Shown here: piece by piece, positions 61,248 through 64,000 of the stretch
How the letters are laid out: every line of letters begins with the position of its first letter
Numbering within the stretch: position 1 is the first letter of the stretch
Assembly (NCBI RefSeq): GCF_001421535.1
Contig: NZ_LMKN01000001.1
Span: 806,001 to 870,000 of the forward strand
Origin: Sphingomonas sp. Leaf20
GTDB lineage: Bacteria > Pseudomonadota > Alphaproteobacteria > Sphingomonadales > Sphingomonadaceae
Reading direction: 5' to 3'
DNA length: 64,000 nt
Notes under the pieces: generated by a model
What the model was told of the DNA's origin: nothing
The model's input: only the letters and a program-made list of their open reading frames with translations
The model's database searches: none
Position numbers and translations under genes: made by a program

Positions 61248-62600
61248 TCAGTGTCCCCGCGCCAGATCCATGTCCTCGAGCGCGATCCCGTTCGTTTCGG
61301 GCATGACTTTCCAGACCCACAGGAACTGGAGCAGCATCATCGCGCCGAAAAATGCGAACACCCAGCCGCCAAGACGCGCGGCAAAGACGGGGAATGCCCA
61401 GGTGATCGCCGCCGCCATCACCCAGTGCGTCGTGCTGCCGAGCGCCTGGCCCTTGCCGCGAACCGCGCTCGGGAACACCTCGGAGATGAACACCCAGATC
61501 ACCGCGCCCTGCGACACCGCGAAGGCGGCGATGAAGCCGAGCAGCCCGATCAGTACCAGCGTCCCGTCGGGACGGTCGCCGGCGAGCTGCACGCCGACGA
61601 GGAACAGCGCCGCGGCGGTCAGGACCGACCCCATGTACAACAACGGCTTGCGGCCGAACCGGTCGATCAGGAACAGCGCGAGGATCGTGAAGACGAGGTT
61701 CGTCCCGCCCACCGCGATCGACTGCAGCAACGCGGAATCGGCGCCCGCACCCGCCAGCTCGAAGATCCGCGGCGCATAATAGAGCAGCGCGTTGATCCCC
61801 GAGAGCTGGTTGAACATCGCGATCGCGATCGCGCACGTCACGGGTACCGAATAGGCGCGATGGAACAGCCGTGGCGCCGACGCTGCGGCGGTCCGGCTCG
61901 CCGCCGCGTGCATCTTCGCGACCTCGCCGGCGGGATTGGCAAAGCCGAGCCGCGTCATCACCGCGCGCGCCTCCTCGTCACGCCGCTTCCCGACCAGCCA
62001 GCGCGGACTGTCGGGCAGCAGGAACGTCACCGCGAGGAACAGCACCGACGGCACCGCGACGATCCCGAACATCCACCGCCACGCGGTATCGGCGGGGATC
62101 AGCCCGGCGATGATGTAGTTGGACAGGAAGGCCAGCACGATCCCCAGCACGATGTTGAGCTGGTTGAGCGCCACCAGCCGGCCCCGGAACCGCGCTGGCG
62201 ACACCTCGGCGATATAGACCGGCGTGACCACCGACGCCGCGCCGATCGCCAGACCGCCAAGAAAGCGGAACGCCAGCAGCACGCCCCAGCCTGGCGCCAG
62301 CCCGGTTCCCAGCGACGAGACGACATAGGCGATCGCCACCGCCAGCAGCATCGGCTTGCGCCCGAACCGGTCGGCGGGCGCGCCTGCACACAGCGACCCG
62401 ATCACCGTACCGATCAGCGCCGATGCGACCGTGAAGCCGAGCGCGCCGTCGCTCAGCACGAACTGGCTCTGCAACGCGGCCGTCGTTCCGGAAATGACCG
62501 CCGTGTCGAACCCGAACAACAGACCACCAAGCGCCGCGCCGGCCGCGCTCAGGATCATCGCCAGCGTCACACGGCTTTCGGCCGCCGGATAGTCATGCAT
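61248..62600 (-). CDS. MFS sugar porter (XylE/GalP-type)
   Basis: Encodes 450 residues from the ATG at 62600; the ribosome site is weak. Twelve membrane segments and the sugar-porter signatures are present: LLFGFDTAVISGTT, GAPADRFGRKP, PVYIAEVSPARFRGRL, LPDSPRWLVGK, QLSGINALLYYAP, DRFGRKPLL and MPETNG. Such H+ symporters carry hexoses or pentoses. It is about 160 bases upstream of the GH92 gene on the same strand; the gap is AT-rich and contains TTGACA on the minus strand (61198-61203), so GH92 probably has its own promoter. Confidence 0.93.
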   Translation of the reverse strand: MHDYPAAESRVTLAMILSAAGAALGGLLFGFDTAVISGTTAALQSQFVLSDGALGFTVASALIGTVIGSLCAGAPADRFGRKPMLLAVAIAYVVSSLGTGLAPGWGVLLAFRFLGGLAIGAASVVTPVYIAEVSPARFRGRLVALNQLNIVLGIVLAFLSNYIIAGLIPADTAWRWMFGIVAVPSVLFLAVTFLLPDSPRWLVGKRRDEEARAVMTRLGFANPAGEVAKMHAAASRTAAASAPRLFHRAYSVPVTCAIAIAMFNQLSGINALLYYAPRIFELAGAGADSALLQSIAVGGTNLVFTILALFLIDRFGRKPLLYMGSVLTAAALFLVGVQLAGDRPDGTLVLIGLLGFIAAFAVSQGAVIWVFISEVFPSAVRGKGQALGSTTHWVMAAAITWAFPVFAARLGGWVFAFFGAMMLLQFLWVWKVMPETNGIALEDMDLARGH

Positions 62601-62735
62601 GCATCGAGCTTTCGTTCGGATGGGAGGCTTGCCGCCATGCTAGCCGGTTGATTCTCCGTTGTCGCATGGCGAACGACCCCGCCCGCCCGCCCGGCCGCAC
62701 GCATCGATGGTCCCCTGGCACGACGATGATCGGCG

Positions 62736-63800
62736 TCAGCTCGGGCTTCCGAAATCGAGGACGACGCGCGCGGCCACGTTGCCGTGGTCGAGCCGGTCGA
62801 ACACGGCGTTGATCGCCGACAGCGGCTGGGGTTCGATCTCGGCCCTGACCTTGCCGTCGGCGGCAAAGGCGAGCGCTTCGGCCATGTCCTTCCGCGTGCC
62901 GACGAACGACCCGCGGACCGTGATGCAGGCCGCCACGACGTCGAACAGCGGCAGCGGAAAGTCGCCCGGCGGCAGCCCGACGAGCACGCAGATGCCATGC
63001 CGCCGCGTCATCGCGACACCCTGATCGAACGCCGCGAGCGACGGCGCGGTGATGAGCACGCCGTGCGCGCCCCCGCCGGTGACGGCCTTCAGCGCGCCGA
63101 CCGGATCATCCCCCCGCGCATCGACCAGCGCTTCGGCACCAAGCGCCCTCGCATGCGCCAGCTTGCCGTCATCGACGTCGACCGCACAGACGCGCAGCCC
63201 CATCGCGCGGGCATATTGGACCGCAAGATGCCCGAGCCCGCCAATCCCCGAGATCGCGACCCATTCGCCGGGCCTCGCGCCGGTTTCCTTGAGCCCCTTG
63301 TAGGTCGTGACCCCCGCACAGATGATCGGCGCGGCGTCGATCGCCGACAGCCCGTCGGGGATGCGCGCGATATAGTTCGGGTCTGCCAGGATATACTCGG
63401 CAAAGCCACCATTGCGCGTGTAGCCGGTGAACGCGATGTCGGGGCAGACGGTCTCCCACGCCGACAGGCAATATTCGCAGTGCCCGCACGCGGAATACAT
63501 CCACGGCACGCCGACCCGGTCGCCCAGCGCCACGATGCTGACGCCCGCACCGACCGCGACGACGATGCCGATCCCTTCATGCCCCGGGATGAACGGCGGG
63601 ACCGGCTTGACCGGCCAGTCGCCGCGGGCGGCGTGCAGATCGGTATGACACACCCCGCACGCCTCGGTCTTGACGAGGATCTGGCCGGGGCCGGCCGACG
63701 GCGTCTCGCATTCGCGAAGGACGAGCGGCTGGCCAAAGGCCTCGACGACGGCAGCCATCATCCTGCGCGGCACCGCGGGGGCGGTCCGGGGCAGCGTCAC
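62736..63800 (-). CDS. adhP: Zinc-dependent alcohol dehydrogenase (AdhP-type)
   Basis: Encodes 354 residues from a GTG that overlaps the stop of the upstream gene (GTGA). It oxidises primary alcohols with NAD+. Catalytic zinc ligands are Cys51 (ACGVCHTD), His74-Glu75 (PGHEG) and the Cys in IICAGVTTY. Structural zinc is held by Cys105, Cys108, Cys111 and Cys119 (CGHCEYCLSAWETVC). The NAD motif GIGGLGHLA is followed by the acidic VDVDD typical of NAD preference. Translation is coupled to the unknown upstream gene. Confidence 0.93.
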   Translation of the reverse strand: MTLPRTAPAVPRRMMAAVVEAFGQPLVLRECETPSAGPGQILVKTEACGVCHTDLHAARGDWPVKPVPPFIPGHEGIGIVVAVGAGVSIVALGDRVGVPWMYSACGHCEYCLSAWETVCPDIAFTGYTRNGGFAEYILADPNYIARIPDGLSAIDAAPIICAGVTTYKGLKETGARPGEWVAISGIGGLGHLAVQYARAMGLRVCAVDVDDGKLAHARALGAEALVDARGDDPVGALKAVTGGGAHGVLITAPSLAAFDQGVAMTRRHGICVLVGLPPGDFPLPLFDVVAACITVRGSFVGTRKDMAEALAFAADGKVRAEIEPQPLSAINAVFDRLDHGNVAARVVLDFGSPS

Positions 63801-64000
63801 TGCGCCACCTGCCGCAGGAGGTCGGGATCGTGCATCAGCGCCTCGTCGCCGAACGCGACCTGCGCGCAGCTGCGCCGCGCCTGCGTCTGCACGTTGCGCA
63901 GACAGACGTCGGCGGCGTGGCGGCTTAGATCCGGGGTGATGTGATCGAAGCGTCGGTGCTCGTGCGACTGCATGCCGAACGCATGGACCAGATACGCGTC
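63797..64000 (-). CDS. Partial unknown protein, C-terminal 67 residues
   Basis: The frame is open to the window edge and ends in a TGA that overlaps the GTG start of adhP, so it is almost certainly a real gene co-transcribed with it. Visible segments include AYLVHAFGMQSHEHRRFDH, CLRNVQTQARRSC and GDEALMHDPDLLRQVAQ. His and Cys are frequent, and no family is recognised from this fragment. It may partner with the dehydrogenase. Confidence 0.6.
   Translation of the reverse strand, partial: DAYLVHAFGMQSHEHRRFDHITPDLSRHAADVCLRNVQTQARRSCAQVAFGDEALMHDPDLLRQVAQ

Noticed and set aside
58647..62651. Open frame of 1334 codons on the plus strand
   Set aside because: It runs antisense to a clear GH92 gene and a clear MFS gene and its product is an Arg/Gly/His-rich sequence without domains. 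It is an artefact of high GC content.
1..64000. CRISPR array, insertion sequence, prophage, integrase or tRNA-linked island
   Set aside because: No spaced identical repeats, transposase, integrase or tRNA-like sequence was recognised, and base composition is fairly even apart from short intergenic AT-rich patches.

Overview
This is a 64-kb GC-rich chromosomal window with no rRNA, tRNA, insertion sequence, phage or CRISPR that I could recognise. Gene style points to an aerobic alphaproteobacterium of the order Sphingomonadales. There are four large TonB-dependent receptors of the glycan-uptake type, short intergenic gaps, frequent ATGA/GTGA start-stop overlaps, and a LOV-HTH protein that closely resembles EL222 of Erythrobacter. 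The organism assignment is inference from gene content.

Region 1 (1-25.2 kb) is a plant-glycan and uronate utilisation region. It holds a partial TonB receptor, an exported aldose epimerase and a GH5-like glycosidase. A six-gene minus-strand operon follows, running from DUF1080 through Gfo/Idh/MocA, ApbE and two more Gfo/Idh/MocA genes to GH92. Next come a FadR-type GntR regulator and a second TonB receptor. The complete glucuronate route to 2-keto-3-deoxy-6-phosphogluconate is then encoded: UxaC isomerase, UxuB reductase, UxuA dehydratase and KdgK kinase, with an ExuT-like importer. An exported alkaline phosphatase closes the block. All three oxidoreductases of the minus-strand operon carry twin-arginine N-termini, so a periplasmic 3-keto-glycoside pathway is plausible.

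Region 2 (25.2-43.2 kb) has a third TonB receptor, a beta-lactamase-fold serine hydrolase and an exported endonuclease/exonuclease/phosphatase-family enzyme. A divergent signalling/secretion locus follows: CHASE2-GGDEF-EAL and an FhaC-like outer-membrane transporter on one strand, and a FecR-domain protein with a tail of about 415 coiled-coil residues on the other. Then come a small cluster of short unknown genes with a duplicated 70-bp upstream segment, an MFS transporter, and a fourth TonB receptor divergent from a TetR regulator.

Region 3 (43.2-52.7 kb) is a MacB-type ABC export system: two paralogous permeases, a 35-residue single-span membrane protein, an ATPase and a membrane-fusion protein. 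It is divergent from a two-component pair. That pair is a Fis-type response regulator whose AAA domain lacks the sigma-54 contact motif, plus a soluble-core histidine kinase. TGTCCG half-sites fill the shared control region.

Region 4 (52.7-55.9 kb) is the most striking part. It is a compact light module containing a blue-light LOV-HTH transcription factor, a proton-pumping rhodopsin of the xanthorhodopsin/proteorhodopsin type, and a Blh carotene dioxygenase that would make its retinal. A possible FNR/CRP-type box lies upstream. Light sensing, light-driven proton pumping and chromophore supply are therefore packed into 2.7 kb.

Region 5 (55.9-64 kb) carries a metallophosphoesterase, an exported beta-propeller protein, an SDR oxidoreductase with a small partner protein, a second GH92 glycosidase with a sugar-porter MFS gene, a zinc alcohol dehydrogenase, and the end of a gene that runs off the right edge.
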